The notes beneath the pieces are model-generated. The model saw nothing but the letters and a program-made list of their open reading frames with translations, had not been told where the DNA came from and ran no database searches. A program made the translations under genes and the position numbers. This document shows, one piece after another, positions 29,765-40,040 of a DNA stretch of 64,000 nucleotides (positions within the stretch are counted from its first letter, which is position 1; the number at the start of each line of letters is the position of its first letter). Source of the DNA: Caenimonas soli (lineage in GTDB: Bacteria; Pseudomonadota; Gammaproteobacteria; Burkholderiales; Burkholderiaceae_C); the NCBI RefSeq assembly GCF_013155545.1, contig NZ_JABJVV010000001.1:1-64000 (forward strand), written 5' to 3'.

Positions 29765-30676
29765 ATGAACAGAATCGGATTCATCGTCTCCACGGCCCTG
29801 GTGAGCTTGGCGTTGCTCAGCTCCATGCTCTTCGTCGTGGACCAGCGCCAGTTCGGCGTGGTCTATGCGCTGGGCCAGATCAAGGAAGTGATCACCGAGC
29901 CGGGCCTGAACTTCAAGCTGCCGCCGCCGTTCCAGAACGTGTCGTATATCGACAAGCGCCTGCTCACGCTCGACAGCCCCGACCAGGAACCCATGCTGAC
30001 GGCCGAGAAGCAGCGCGTGGTGATCGACTGGTACGTTCGCTGGCGCATCACCGATCCGCTCCAGTACATCCGCAACGTGGGCCTGGACGAGGCGGCGGGC
30101 GCCAACCAGCTCAACCGGGTGGTGCGCAATGCCTTCCAGGAAGAGATCAACCGGCGCACGGTGCGCGAGCTATTGTCGGTCAAGCGCGAACAGCTCATGA
30201 ACGACGTCAAGCGCGAGGTGCTCGAGGTCGTCAAGGGCGCCAAGCCTTGGGGCGTGGACGTGGTGGACGTGCGCATCACCCGCGCCGACTACGTCGATGC
30301 CATCACCGAATCGGTGTACCGCCGTATGGAGGCCGAGCGCAAGCGCGTGGCCAACGAGTTGCGCTCCACCGGCGCGGCGGAAGGCGAAAAGATCCGTGCC
30401 GATGCCGACCGCCAGCGCGAAGTGGCGATCGCCAATGCCTACCGCGATGCACAGAAGATCAAGGGTGAAGGCGATGCGCAGGCGGCTTCCATTTATGCCG
30501 AAGCCTTCGGGCGCGACCCGCAATTCGCCCAGTTCTATCGCAGCCTGGACGCCTACAAGGCCAGCTTCAACAAGAAGGGCGACGTGGTGATTCTCGACCC
30601 GTCCGGGTCCGATTTCTTCAAGGCGTTCCGCAGCAGTGGCAGCGGTGCGGCAGCTGCCGCTCCCGCAAAGAAATAA
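29765..30676 (+). CDS. hflC: FtsH protease modulator HflC
   Basis: Partner of HflK in the FtsH-associated complex. An N-terminal signal anchor (about 5-25) leads into the SPFH domain (VVDQRQFGVVYALGQIKEVITEPGLNFKLPPPFQNV), followed by the helical stalk (RMEAERKRVANELRSTGAAEGEKIRADADRQ) and the FxxFYRSLDAYKASF motif. The 303 residues fit. A ribosome site GGGAGAA precedes the ATG. The downstream DUF2065 gene begins one base after its stop. Confidence 0.95.
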   Translation: MNRIGFIVSTALVSLALLSSMLFVVDQRQFGVVYALGQIKEVITEPGLNFKLPPPFQNVSYIDKRLLTLDSPDQEPMLTAEKQRVVIDWYVRWRITDPLQYIRNVGLDEAAGANQLNRVVRNAFQEEINRRTVRELLSVKREQLMNDVKREVLEVVKGAKPWGVDVVDVRITRADYVDAITESVYRRMEAERKRVANELRSTGAAEGEKIRADADRQREVAIANAYRDAQKIKGEGDAQAASIYAEAFGRDPQFAQFYRSLDAYKASFNKKGDVVILDPSGSDFFKAFRSSGSGAAAAAPAKK

Positions 30677-30677
30677 C

Positions 30678-30866
30678 TTGGACAGCGACACGTTCTGGGC
30701 GGCGCTGGCCCTGGTGTTGGTGCTCGAAGGGCTGTTCCCGTTCATTTCCCCGGGCGGCTGGCGCAACACCTTCCAGCGGCTGCTTGCCATGCAGGACGGG
30801 CAGCTGCGCTTCTTCGGGCTGTGCAGCATCCTGCTGGGCTTGCTGCTGCTCTGGGTGGTCTCCTAA
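30678..30866 (+). CDS. DUF2065 small inner-membrane protein
   Basis: A 62-residue protein with two membrane spans (about 5-22 and 42-60) joined by the conserved loop FPFISPGGWRNTFQRLLAMQDGQLRFFG, diagnostic of DUF2065 (YjeT-like in E. coli, also next to hflKC). Function is unknown; a link to the HflKC-FtsH complex is suggested only by context. It starts at TTG 30678, directly after the hflC stop, so translation is probably coupled. Confidence 0.88.
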   Translation: MDSDTFWAALALVLVLEGLFPFISPGGWRNTFQRLLAMQDGQLRFFGLCSILLGLLLLWVVS

Positions 30867-30886
30867 AAGGGGCTGTCTCGCGGGGC

Positions 30887-30904
30887 CGGTAAAATACCGT
30901 TTTT
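30887..30904 (+). terminator. Weak intrinsic-terminator-like hairpin before hisZ
   Basis: CGGTA (30887-30891) and TACCG (30895-30899) form a 5-bp stem with a 3-base loop, followed by five T residues (30900-30904). It may end the hflKC transcript. Alternatively, the embedded TAAAAT may serve as the hisZ -10. Confidence 0.35.
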
Positions 30905-30924
30905 AACAGCCTCCCCCTTTTCAC

Positions 30925-32085
30925 ATGTCCGCCTGGGTCCTTCCGGATCACATCGCCGATGTATTGCCCTCCGAGGCCCGGCACATCGAAGAACTCCGAC
31001 GCGAATTGCTAGACACGGCGCGCGGCTACGGTTACGAATTGGTCATGCCACCGTTGCTGGAGCACCTGGAGTCGCTGCTCTCCGGCACCGGCGAAGCGCT
31101 GGACCTGCAGACCTTCAAGCTGGTGGACCAGCTGTCGGGCCGCATGATGGGCCTGCGGGCCGACACCACGCCGCAGGTCGCCCGCATCGACGCCCATCTG
31201 CTCAATCGTCAGGGCGTGGCGCGCCTGTGCTACTGCGGCCCGGTGCTGCACACCCGCCCGGATCGCCCCCATGCCACGCGCGAACCTTTGCAGTTCGGCG
31301 CCGAAATCTATGGCCACGCCGGCCTGGAAGCCGACCTGGAAGCGCTGCTGCTGGCCCTGGACTGCCTCAAGGCCACGCAAGTCACCGACCTGACCGTCGA
31401 TATGGCCGATGCCCGCATCGTCGTGTCGCTGCTGGCCGGGGTGGCGGTGGACGCAGCGACGCTGGCCCGGCTGCATGCCGCACTTGCCGCCAAGGACTCC
31501 AGCGAGCTGGCTGCGCTGACGAAGAATTTTCCGGCGGCGGCGCGCGAGGGCCTGCGGGCGCTGGTGTCGCTGTACGGCGATGAGAAGGTCCTGCTCGAAG
31601 CCAACAAATGCCTGCCGCCCGGGCCCGCCCTGCACGAGGCCCTGGCCAACCTGAAATGGCTGGCGGGCCACCTGCAGGGAGCCAAGGTCAGCTTCGACCT
31701 GGCCGACATGCGCGGCTACGCCTACTACAGCGGCGCCCGTTTCGCGGTCTATACGCCGGGTGCCAGCGACGCGCTGGTGCGGGGCGGCCGCTACGACGAG
31801 GTGGGCGCCGTGTTTGGCCGCAACCGGCCCGCCGTGGGCTTCAGCCTCGACGTGAAGGAACTGGTGGCCGTCGTCGCCAAGCGGCCGCTCAAGGCGGTGA
31901 TCCGCGCCCCCTGGCTGGACGGCACGAAGGACGCGGCCGAACTGCGCACCGCCATCGCGGCATTGCGCGGGCAGGGCGAAACCGTGGTCTGCGTGCTGCC
32001 GGGCCATGAGAGCGAAATCGACGAATTCCAATACGACCGCGAGCTGACCAAGAACGGCAGCGCGTGGATCGTCAGGCCCCTTTGA
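30925..32085 (+). CDS. hisZ: ATP phosphoribosyltransferase regulatory subunit
   Basis: A HisRS-like paralogue without tRNA-charging activity. It combines with the short form of HisG to make the octameric first enzyme of histidine synthesis. The N-terminal class II core carries [42 protein letters not shown], the motif-2 region is degenerate ([30 protein letters not shown]), and [22 protein letters not shown] resembles the HisS glycine motif. The anticodon-binding domain of true HisRS is missing. It is 386 residues. The hflC-hisZ-purA order is conserved in Burkholderiales; hisG is not in the window. Confidence 0.93.
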   Translation: MSAWVLPDHIADVLPSEARHIEELRRELLDTARGYGYELVMPPLLEHLESLLSGTGEALDLQTFKLVDQLSGRMMGLRADTTPQVARIDAHLLNRQGVARLCYCGPVLHTRPDRPHATREPLQFGAEIYGHAGLEADLEALLLALDCLKATQVTDLTVDMADARIVVSLLAGVAVDAATLARLHAALAAKDSSELAALTKNFPAAAREGLRALVSLYGDEKVLLEANKCLPPGPALHEALANLKWLAGHLQGAKVSFDLADMRGYAYYSGARFAVYTPGASDALVRGGRYDEVGAVFGRNRPAVGFSLDVKELVAVVAKRPLKAVIRAPWLDGTKDAAELRTAIAALRGQGETVVCVLPGHESEIDEFQYDRELTKNGSAWIVRPL

Positions 32086-33522
<1,437 letters not shown>

Positions 33523-33546
33523 GCCCTTGAGCAGGAGCAGTTGCGT

Positions 33547-34071
33547 ATGTTGACGGAAGACGGCAAGCACCTTTACGTAAGCTATGACGAGTACCACAAC
33601 CTGACTGAAAAGCTCGCCATCAAGGTGCATCAGTCGGGTTGGCGGTTCGACACCATCCTGTGCCTGGCACGCGGCGGCATGCGGCCCGGCGACATCCTCT
33701 CGCGCATCTTCGACAAGCCGCTGGCCATCATGTCCACCAGCTCGTACCGGGCCGAAGCCGGCACGGTGCAGGGCCACCTGGACATCGCGCACTACATCAC
33801 CACCCCCAAGGGCGAGATCGCCGGACGTGTGCTGCTGGTGGATGACCTGGCCGACTCGGGCCACACGCTGCACGCCGTGATCGAGATGCTGAAGAAAAAC
33901 TACAAGCTGATCACCGAGCTGCGCAGCGCCGTGATCTGGACCAAGGGCTTGTCGAAGTTCACCCCGGACTATTCGGTCGAATACCTGCCGACCAACCCCT
34001 GGATCCACCAGCCCTTCGAGGCCTACGACAGCATGGGCCCCGAGAAGCTCCTCGAAAAGTGGAAAGTCTGA
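33547..34071 (+). CDS. Phosphoribosyltransferase (type I, PRPP-binding)
   Basis: A 174-residue type I phosphoribosyltransferase. The PRPP-binding motif is VLLVDDLADSGHTL, with the flexible-loop and base-recognition segments around LCLARGGMRPGDILSRIF and IMSTSSYRAEAGT. The position after purA suggests purine salvage (hypoxanthine/xanthine/guanine), but the base specificity cannot be read. ATG 33547 is chosen since AGGAG lies nine bases upstream. A TTG at 33541 is the alternative. Confidence 0.85.
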   Translation: MLTEDGKHLYVSYDEYHNLTEKLAIKVHQSGWRFDTILCLARGGMRPGDILSRIFDKPLAIMSTSSYRAEAGTVQGHLDIAHYITTPKGEIAGRVLLVDDLADSGHTLHAVIEMLKKNYKLITELRSAVIWTKGLSKFTPDYSVEYLPTNPWIHQPFEAYDSMGPEKLLEKWKV

Positions 34072-34091
34072 GGCCGCGCTAACATGGCTGG

Positions 34092-35303
34092 ATGAGCAAG
34101 CCGATCACTGACCTCATCCACCATCCCTACGTTCCGCCGGGCAGCTTCGGGGCGCCGCAGCCGGGCGTCTACAAAGCCTCCACCGTCTTCTTCGCCAACG
34201 TCGCAGCCATGCGGGCGCGCGACTGGAAGCACAAGCAGGGCTACACCTACGGCCTGCACGGCACGCCCACCACCTTCACGCTGGAAGAGCGCATCGCGAC
34301 GCTCGAGGGCGGCACGCACTGCATCCTGGTGCCCAGCGGGCTGGCGGCCATCGCCAACGTCAGCATGGCGCTGCTCAAGACCGGTGACGAGGTCCTGATC
34401 CCCGACAACGCCTACGGGCCCAACAAGGCGTTTGCCGACGGCGAATTGAAGAATTGGGGAATCACCTACCAGTTCTACGACGCCATGAACCCGGCCGATC
34501 TGCAGGCGCGTATCGGCCCGCAGACCAAGCTGGTCTGGCTGGAGGCGCCCGGCTCGGTGACCATGGAGTTCGTGCCGCTGGCGCACCTGGCCCATATCTG
34601 CCGCGAACGAGGCGTGCTCACGGCGCTGGACAACACCTGGGCGGGCGGCATCGCCTTCAATGGTTTCGACCTGGGCCATGGCGAGCGCCGCGTGGCCGGC
34701 AGCGGCGCCGACGTGGTCGTGCATGCCTTGACCAAGTATCCCAGCGGGGGCGGCGATGTGTTGATGGGCGCAATCGTCACCCGTGACGAAGAACTTCACC
34801 AGCGGCTCAAGCTGACCCATATGCGCGTCGGCTGGGGCGTCGGGCTCAACGACGTCGAAGCCATCCTGCGTTCGTTGCCCAGCCTGCCGCTGCGGTACCG
34901 TGCGCACGATGCTGCTGCGCGCGAGCTGGCAGCCTGGCTGCAACATCGTCCGGAAATCGCGCAATTGCTCCATCCCGCATTCGAAGGCTCGCCGGGCCAC
35001 GAGCATTGGCGCGCGCTGTGCGGCGACGATGGCTTGGCCGCCGGCCTGTTTTCGGTGGTCTTCCAGGAGCGCTACAGCACGGCCCAGGTCGATGCGTTCT
35101 GCGATGCCCTCAAGCTCTTCAAACTCGGCTATTCCTGGGGCGGCCCGGTGAGCCTGGTGGTGCCTTACGACGTTCCGTCGATGCGCAGCGCCAGGTTGGG
35201 CTGCTGGACGCACAAGGGCATTCTGGTGCGGTTTTCCGTGGGCCTGGAGGCGGTCGAGGACCTGCGCGCCGATGTCGAGCAGGCGCTGGGTGCCTTGGCT
35301 TAG
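34092..35303 (+). CDS. metC: Cystathionine beta-lyase-like PLP enzyme
   Basis: A Cys/Met-metabolism PLP-dependent lyase that would cleave cystathionine to homocysteine, pyruvate and ammonia. The PLP lysine is Lys215 in HALTKYPSGGGDV; YTYGLHGTPTTFTLEERIATLEGGTHCILVPSGLAAI and the LDNTWAGGIAFNGFDLG segment are family signatures. At 403 residues it fits the MetC group that has Trp-Ala-Gly at the active-site edge. The closely related gamma-lyases and synthases are harder to exclude by eye. It starts 20 bases after the phosphoribosyltransferase. Confidence 0.82.
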   Translation: MSKPITDLIHHPYVPPGSFGAPQPGVYKASTVFFANVAAMRARDWKHKQGYTYGLHGTPTTFTLEERIATLEGGTHCILVPSGLAAIANVSMALLKTGDEVLIPDNAYGPNKAFADGELKNWGITYQFYDAMNPADLQARIGPQTKLVWLEAPGSVTMEFVPLAHLAHICRERGVLTALDNTWAGGIAFNGFDLGHGERRVAGSGADVVVHALTKYPSGGGDVLMGAIVTRDEELHQRLKLTHMRVGWGVGLNDVEAILRSLPSLPLRYRAHDAAARELAAWLQHRPEIAQLLHPAFEGSPGHEHWRALCGDDGLAAGLFSVVFQERYSTAQVDAFCDALKLFKLGYSWGGPVSLVVPYDVPSMRSARLGCWTHKGILVRFSVGLEAVEDLRADVEQALGALA

Positions 35304-35372
35304 CTGTCGGCTATCCGGGACGCCTTTTATCGCTTACATTGGCCCCATCGACAGATAGAAACGGAAGGCCCT

Positions 35373-35558
35373 GTGGCTACACCCAATTACGGATACGAGA
35401 AGCGGCAGAAAGAGCTGGCCAAGAAGCGCAAGAAGGAAGACAAGCTGAAGGCCAAGGCCGACCGCAAGACTGGCCCCGGCGAGAGTGATGCTTCGTCCGA
35501 CGAACCCGGCGGGGCCGGGCCTGGCAACCAGCCACCGAACACCCCGCCGCAGACCTAG
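35373..35558 (+). CDS. Small Lys-rich conserved protein, function unknown
   Basis: A 61-residue hydrophilic protein starting at GTG 35373 behind GGAAGG. The first half (ATPNYGYEKRQKELAKKRKKEDKLKAK) is a strongly basic helix, and the second half is Gly/Pro/Asp-rich and likely disordered. I recall near-identical N-termini in other Burkholderiales small proteins, so it is likely real, but no function is known to me. Its TAG shares bases with the mnmH stop on the opposite strand (35555-35558). Confidence 0.75.
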   Translation: MATPNYGYEKRQKELAKKRKKEDKLKAKADRKTGPGESDASSDEPGGAGPGNQPPNTPPQT

Positions 35559-36613
35559 CCCATTCGCAGGATTTCCCGGGCCAACTCAGCCATAGCTTCC
35601 GCCGACCGGTCCGCCGGTGCAATGGATTTCGCATCGGTGTACTGCGTGAAGTTGCGGGCTATCGACGATGCATAACCCGGGTCGTAGTGTTTGAGCAGCA
35701 ACTCGCGCACCACCGCCTCGATCTCGCCCGCCGCCACCTGCGCCTGCCAGCCTTCGACCACGGCCTTGCCGCGCAGTTGGATCAGTGCATCCAGCCGTTC
35801 GCAAAAGAGCTTCTGGTCCTTCACGAAGAAGTCGTAGTCCTCCAGAAGCAATGACACCCGCTCGTCGTCGGGCAGTTCCAGCCGCAGGCAGGCGCTGGCC
35901 CGCATGCGCTCGATCAGGGCGTCGGGCACTGCCAGGTTGCCGACTTTCCGGCTTTCGCTTTCCACGAACACGGGCCGCGCCGGATCGAACCGGCGCAGCT
36001 GGTCCCAGACCAGTGTGTCGAAGCGCTTTTGCGTGGGCTGCGGCTGGCCGGGAATCATGCCGAGCACTGAACTGCGATGGCTGGCCAGGGCTTCGAGATC
36101 CAGCACCTGGGCGCCGGCTTGCGCCAACGCCTGCAACAGGCGTGTCTTGCCGGAACCGGTGGGCCCGCAGATGACGCGGTACTCGAATCGCGCCGCCAGC
36201 TCGGGCAGCGCGGCCAGCACCGCCGTGCGGAAAGCCTTGTAGCCGCCCTCGATGACGCTGACCTTGAAGCCGATCTGCCCCAGTATTAGCGCCAGGGAGC
36301 CGCTGCGCTTGCCGCCGCGCCAGCAATAAGCCAGTGGCTGCCAGGTGCGCGGCTTGTCGATCACCTCGCGCTCGATGTGGCGCGCGATGTTGGCTGCCAC
36401 CAGGGCGGCGCCGCGCTTCTGCGCCTCGAAGGGGCTGACCTGCTTGTAGATCGTGCCTATGAGCTTGCGCTCCTCGTCGTTGAGCGACGGCCAGTTCAGC
36501 GCGCCGGGCAGGTGGTCCTCGGCGTATTCACCCTCGCTGCGCACGTCGATGATGGCGCCGAAATCGTCCAGGCGCTCGATCGCCTCCGCCGCGGGAACCT
36601 TGTGCACGCTCAC
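35555..36613 (-). CDS. mnmH: tRNA 2-selenouridine synthase
   Basis: Replaces sulfur by selenium in wobble 2-thiouridine of certain tRNAs, by way of a geranylated intermediate, using selenophosphate. An N-terminal rhodanese domain (about 5-130) carries catalytic Cys97 in YCWRGGKRSGS. A P-loop domain with Walker A GPTGSGKT (150-157) follows, with the conserved VFVESESRKVGNL. At 352 residues it matches the family. It starts at GTG 36613, overlapping the stop of the upstream esterase gene (GTGA). selD is not in the window, so the selenium donor must come from elsewhere. Confidence 0.93.
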   Translation of the reverse strand: MSVHKVPAAEAIERLDDFGAIIDVRSEGEYAEDHLPGALNWPSLNDEERKLIGTIYKQVSPFEAQKRGAALVAANIARHIEREVIDKPRTWQPLAYCWRGGKRSGSLALILGQIGFKVSVIEGGYKAFRTAVLAALPELAARFEYRVICGPTGSGKTRLLQALAQAGAQVLDLEALASHRSSVLGMIPGQPQPTQKRFDTLVWDQLRRFDPARPVFVESESRKVGNLAVPDALIERMRASACLRLELPDDERVSLLLEDYDFFVKDQKLFCERLDALIQLRGKAVVEGWQAQVAAGEIEAVVRELLLKHYDPGYASSIARNFTQYTDAKSIAPADRSAEAMAELAREILRMG

Positions 36614-37251
36614 TTGACCAACTTTTTCAGCTCAGGCCACACGGTGTCGAGGATCAGCGGCTGCGCGGCCTCGGTGGGGTGGATGCGGTCGGGCTGGAAC
36701 ATGCGCATGGGCTCCGGGCCATCGAACACGCCCTTGAGCATGAAGGGCACGACCGCCGCCTTGTGCTTCCTGGCGACCTTGTCGTAGAGGCCGGCGAAGC
36801 GGCTCGAGTAGTCGGCGCCGTAGTTCGGCGGCACCTGGATGCCGACCAGCAGCACCCTGGCGCCCGCTTTCTGCGCGGCCTGGGTCATGTGCGACAGGTT
36901 GTCCTCGGTCATCGCCAGCGGCAGGCCGCGCAAGCCATCGTTGCCACCTAGCTCCAGCACCAGGATGTCGGGCTTGTGCTTGTCGAGCAGGGCCGGAAGG
37001 CGCGAGCGGCCGCCGGACGTCGTTTCGCCGCTGATGCTGGCATTGACGACCCGGGCGCCCGATGTCTCGGCCACCAGCCTCTTTTCCAGCAGCGGCACCC
37101 AGCCCGTGCCCCGCTTCAGGCCATACTCGGCGCTGATGGAGTCGCCAAGAACCAGAATCGTCTTGCCCGCCGCGGCCACGGCCGGCAAGGCATAACAGCC
37201 AGCTAACCCAGCCGCGATAAAGTGGCGGCGGTTCCAATTTCCAGCAAACAT
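36610..37251 (-). CDS. TesA-like multifunctional SGNH esterase/thioesterase
   Basis: A 213-residue exported GDSL/SGNH hydrolase related to E. coli TesA (acyl-CoA thioesterase I/protease I/lysophospholipase L1) and arylesterases. A signal peptide (RRHFIAAGLAGCYALPAVAAAG; the RR pair may be Tat-like) leads to block I GDSISAEYG (Ser38), block III GGNDGLRG, and the catalytic DRIHP (Asp188, His191). ATG 37251 overlaps the start codon of the divergent ABC gene (CATG). An ATG four codons upstream is possible. The tesA/ybbA divergent pair is also found in E. coli. Confidence 0.9.
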   Translation of the reverse strand: MFAGNWNRRHFIAAGLAGCYALPAVAAAGKTILVLGDSISAEYGLKRGTGWVPLLEKRLVAETSGARVVNASISGETTSGGRSRLPALLDKHKPDILVLELGGNDGLRGLPLAMTEDNLSHMTQAAQKAGARVLLVGIQVPPNYGADYSSRFAGLYDKVARKHKAAVVPFMLKGVFDGPEPMRMFQPDRIHPTEAAQPLILDTVWPELKKLVK

Positions 37252-37921
37252 GTCTGATCCCATTATTTCCGTCGAGCACGTCCACAAATCGGTCACAGAC
37301 TCGACGGGTACGCTCGACATTTTGCGCGATATCGACTTCACCCTGGCACCCAAGGAAACCGCCGCCATCGTCGGCGCCTCGGGCTCTGGCAAAAGCACCT
37401 TGCTGTCCATCATCGCCGGCCTGGATACGCCCAGCCGCGGCACGGTGCGCCTGGCCGGCAACGACCTGTTCAGCATCGACGAGGACGAGCGGGCCGCGCT
37501 GCGCGCCCGGCAGGTGGGTTTCGTCTTCCAGAGCTTTCAGCTGCTGGGCAACCTCACGGCCCTGGAGAACGTGATGCTGCCGCTGGAACTGGCAGGGCGC
37601 AAAGACTCGCGCAAGGCCGCGTCCGAGATGATGGCCCGCGTCGGGCTGTCATCGCGCCTTGGCCACTATCCCAAGGTACTGTCGGGCGGCGAACAGCAGC
37701 GTGTGGCGCTGGCGCGGGCCTTCGTGGTGCAGCCGGCCGTGCTGCTGGCCGACGAGCCCACCGGCAGCCTGGACTTCGCGACCGGCGAGACCGTGATGGA
37801 ACTGATGTTCGATCTGAACCGGGAACAGGGCACGACCCTGGTGCTGGTTACTCACGACCGCGCGATCGCGGCGCGTTGCGAGCGCCGCATCACCATCGAA
37901 GCCGGCCGCATCGCCGACTAG
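37250..37921 (+). CDS. YbbA/LolD-like ABC transporter ATP-binding protein
   Basis: A 223-residue ABC ATPase of the MacB/LolD type. Walker A is GASGSGKST, the Q-loop QSFQLL, the signature LSGGEQQR, Walker [13 protein letters not shown], and the switch His lies in VTHD. In E. coli the equivalent ybbA sits beside its permease ybbP. Here no permease follows; a convergent kinase gene begins its 3' end ten bases later. The permease partner must be elsewhere or absent. ATG 37250 has no visible ribosome site, and its promoter must lie inside the esterase coding region. Confidence 0.9.
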   Translation: MSDPIISVEHVHKSVTDSTGTLDILRDIDFTLAPKETAAIVGASGSGKSTLLSIIAGLDTPSRGTVRLAGNDLFSIDEDERAALRARQVGFVFQSFQLLGNLTALENVMLPLELAGRKDSRKAASEMMARVGLSSRLGHYPKVLSGGEQQRVALARAFVVQPAVLLADEPTGSLDFATGETVMELMFDLNREQGTTLVLVTHDRAIAARCERRITIEAGRIAD

Positions 37922-37930
37922 GGCCGGCGC

Positions 37931-40036
37931 CTACTGCTGGCGCCGGGGCAGGGCGCGTTTGAGGGCTTGGAGGAACAGCTTGCGCTGCTGGGGGTGATCG
38001 ACGTTGCCCGCGATCGCCTCGATGAAATCCTTGAAGGTGCCGGCGCGGCCCGTTTCCTTGCGGATCAGCATCTTGGCCATGGGGCCGATGAACTTGCTGA
38101 GCGTCTGCTCGATGACGGTCAATTCGTCCGCGGCGACCTCGAGGAGGCGGCCCCCGGTACGGCTGGAAATCGACGGCTTGTTCAAGCTGCCGGAAGATTT
38201 GCTCACGGGCAGGCTTTGGCTGGATTGGCTTTGCGTGCCGAGGACGAAAGCTTCGCGGGCCTTCGGCTCCTGGATCGACGGCGCCAGCGCTTCGCGCAGG
38301 GCCTGAATGGTCGGCGCCAGGGGCTGTGCCTTGCGCACCAGCACCCGCGCCAGTGGGCCGATGTTGCGGGCGAGATCCATCTCGACCTCGTGCACTTCGT
38401 CCGGCTCCAGCGCCCTGATGCTCTTGACCGGCAGCGTCTGCGTGTAGCCGGTGGACGGGCCTTCGCGACGCGTGTTGCCACCCCGCTGGTTGGCCACGGC
38501 GTACACCTCGTGCAGGCGGCCGTGCTTGTCTTCGTATTGGCCCAGGTACTGGAACAGGTCGGCGGTGTCGTCGGTGATGCGCGAGATCACGTCGTAGTAC
38601 GAGCGAGAGACCAGCACCTGGTTGCCCTGGGCGAAGTCCATCACGCGCTGCGCCACATTGATGCCGTCGCCCACCACGTTCACGCGGTCGTTGATGTCGG
38701 AAATGACGCGCACAGGCCCCATGTGCAGGCCGATACGCGCGGACAGCAACCTGCCATAGCGCTGGCCCAACAGATCGCGCAGCAGCATGGCGGAGTGCAG
38801 GGCCTCTTCCGGGTCGCCCATGAAGCAGATGGCCGCGCCGTCGCCGGTGTCTATGGAAATCCGCGTGTCCTCGGGGACGCTTTTGAGCGCCTTGGCGATC
38901 AACTCGTTGAACAACTTCTTGAGCGTCACCTGGTCATCGACGGAGCGCACCGAGTAGCCCACCAGGTCCAGGAACATGATGGTGCACAGCAGGTTGCGAC
39001 GTTGTGAGCTGGTGGGCCCGGATGTGGCGGTGCCGGTGCTAGGCACGGAAGCGGCCTGGCCCGCAGCGGTGATGGCGGGCCGGTCGGGCTGCTGCTGGGG
39101 CTGCGACTGCGCGGCGTCGGACTTTTCCGAGCCCTGGATCGCGGCCCTGAACAGGGCCAGGGTCTGCGGCCGGCGGCTTTCGTCCGGGTGCATCGCCCAT
39201 TCGATCGCATCGAGCAAGGTGGCGCCGTACACGCTGACCTCGGCCAGGCTGGAAGCCGGCAGCATGGTGTCGTTCTTCACGCGGGCCGCCGATTCGACCG
39301 GCTTCTTGCCCGTGGTCATCCAGTACATCACCGCGCCGAGCGAGTAGATATCGGTCCACGGGCCCTGGTTGCCCTGCGAATGGTATTGCTCGAAAGGGGC
39401 GAAGCCGGGGCTGACGATGTTGGTCATGTCCCGGTCGACCGTGACGCGGCGGGCCGCGCCGAAATCGAGCAGCACCGGCGTGCCGTCGGCGCGCACGTAG
39501 ATGTTGTCTGGCTTGATGTCGCGATGCAGGAAACCCGTCTTGTGGACGGCCTCCAGGCCATCGAGCACCGGATAGACGATGGACAGCAGGGCGCGCCGCG
39601 ACAGCGGTGCGTTCTGCGGCACCCAGCGCTTGAGCGACAGGCCCGACTCGTACTCCATCACGATGTAGGCGGTGCCGTTCTCGCGGAAGTAGCGCAGCAC
39701 CCGCACGATGTTGGGGTGGCGGAAGGTGGCCAGCGCCCGCGCTTCGTCGAGGAAGCGCTCCAGGCCCCAGTCGTACTGTTCCTGGTGCTCGGGCTTGGCG
39801 CCGCGCACCTGCACTTCCTGGTTGGGGCCGCGCGTGACCAGGTCGCTGGGGAAGTATTCCTTGATGGCGACGGGCAGCTGCAGGTTGCTGTCGCGGGCGA
39901 GGTAGGTGATGCCGAAGCCGCCGCCGCCCAGCGGCCGCTCGATGTTGTATTCGTTGATACGGTAGCCGGCAGGCAAGCAAGCGGCGTCCGCCGGCGGCGC
40001 CGTCGGTGCTTTGGGCGTGACTGCTGCGTCAGCCAC
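37931..40036 (-). CDS. Hanks-type Ser/Thr kinase fused to class III cyclase domain and duplicated C-terminal motif
   Basis: A 701-residue cytoplasmic signalling protein. The kinase domain (about 25-300) is complete: G-loop LGGGGFGITYLARD, Lys59 in VAIKE, HRDIKPDN at 171-178, DFG at 191-193, and the PGFAPFEQY activation segment. A Gln/Pro linker leads to a class III nucleotidyl cyclase homology domain (346-515). It has metal ligands Asp357 and Asp399 and transition-state residues Asn460 and Arg464, but Ile395 and Asn453 occupy the positions that normally choose the base. Two 49-residue copies of a motif around IGPLARVLVRK/IGPMAKMLIRK follow (550-598, 641-689). It lies four bases after a heme-c HAMP sensor gene and is surely co-transcribed. 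No membrane span is visible. Confidence 0.9.
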   Translation of the reverse strand: MADAAVTPKAPTAPPADAACLPAGYRINEYNIERPLGGGGFGITYLARDSNLQLPVAIKEYFPSDLVTRGPNQEVQVRGAKPEHQEQYDWGLERFLDEARALATFRHPNIVRVLRYFRENGTAYIVMEYESGLSLKRWVPQNAPLSRRALLSIVYPVLDGLEAVHKTGFLHRDIKPDNIYVRADGTPVLLDFGAARRVTVDRDMTNIVSPGFAPFEQYHSQGNQGPWTDIYSLGAVMYWMTTGKKPVESAARVKNDTMLPASSLAEVSVYGATLLDAIEWAMHPDESRRPQTLALFRAAIQGSEKSDAAQSQPQQQPDRPAITAAGQAASVPSTGTATSGPTSSQRRNLLCTIMFLDLVGYSVRSVDDQVTLKKLFNELIAKALKSVPEDTRISIDTGDGAAICFMGDPEEALHSAMLLRDLLGQRYGRLLSARIGLHMGPVRVISDINDRVNVVGDGINVAQRVMDFAQGNQVLVSRSYYDVISRITDDTADLFQYLGQYEDKHGRLHEVYAVANQRGGNTRREGPSTGYTQTLPVKSIRALEPDEVHEVEMDLARNIGPLARVLVRKAQPLAPTIQALREALAPSIQEPKAREAFVLGTQSQSSQSLPVSKSSGSLNKPSISSRTGGRLLEVAADELTVIEQTLSKFIGPMAKMLIRKETGRAGTFKDFIEAIAGNVDHPQQRKLFLQALKRALPRRQQ

Positions 40037-40040
40037 AGGC

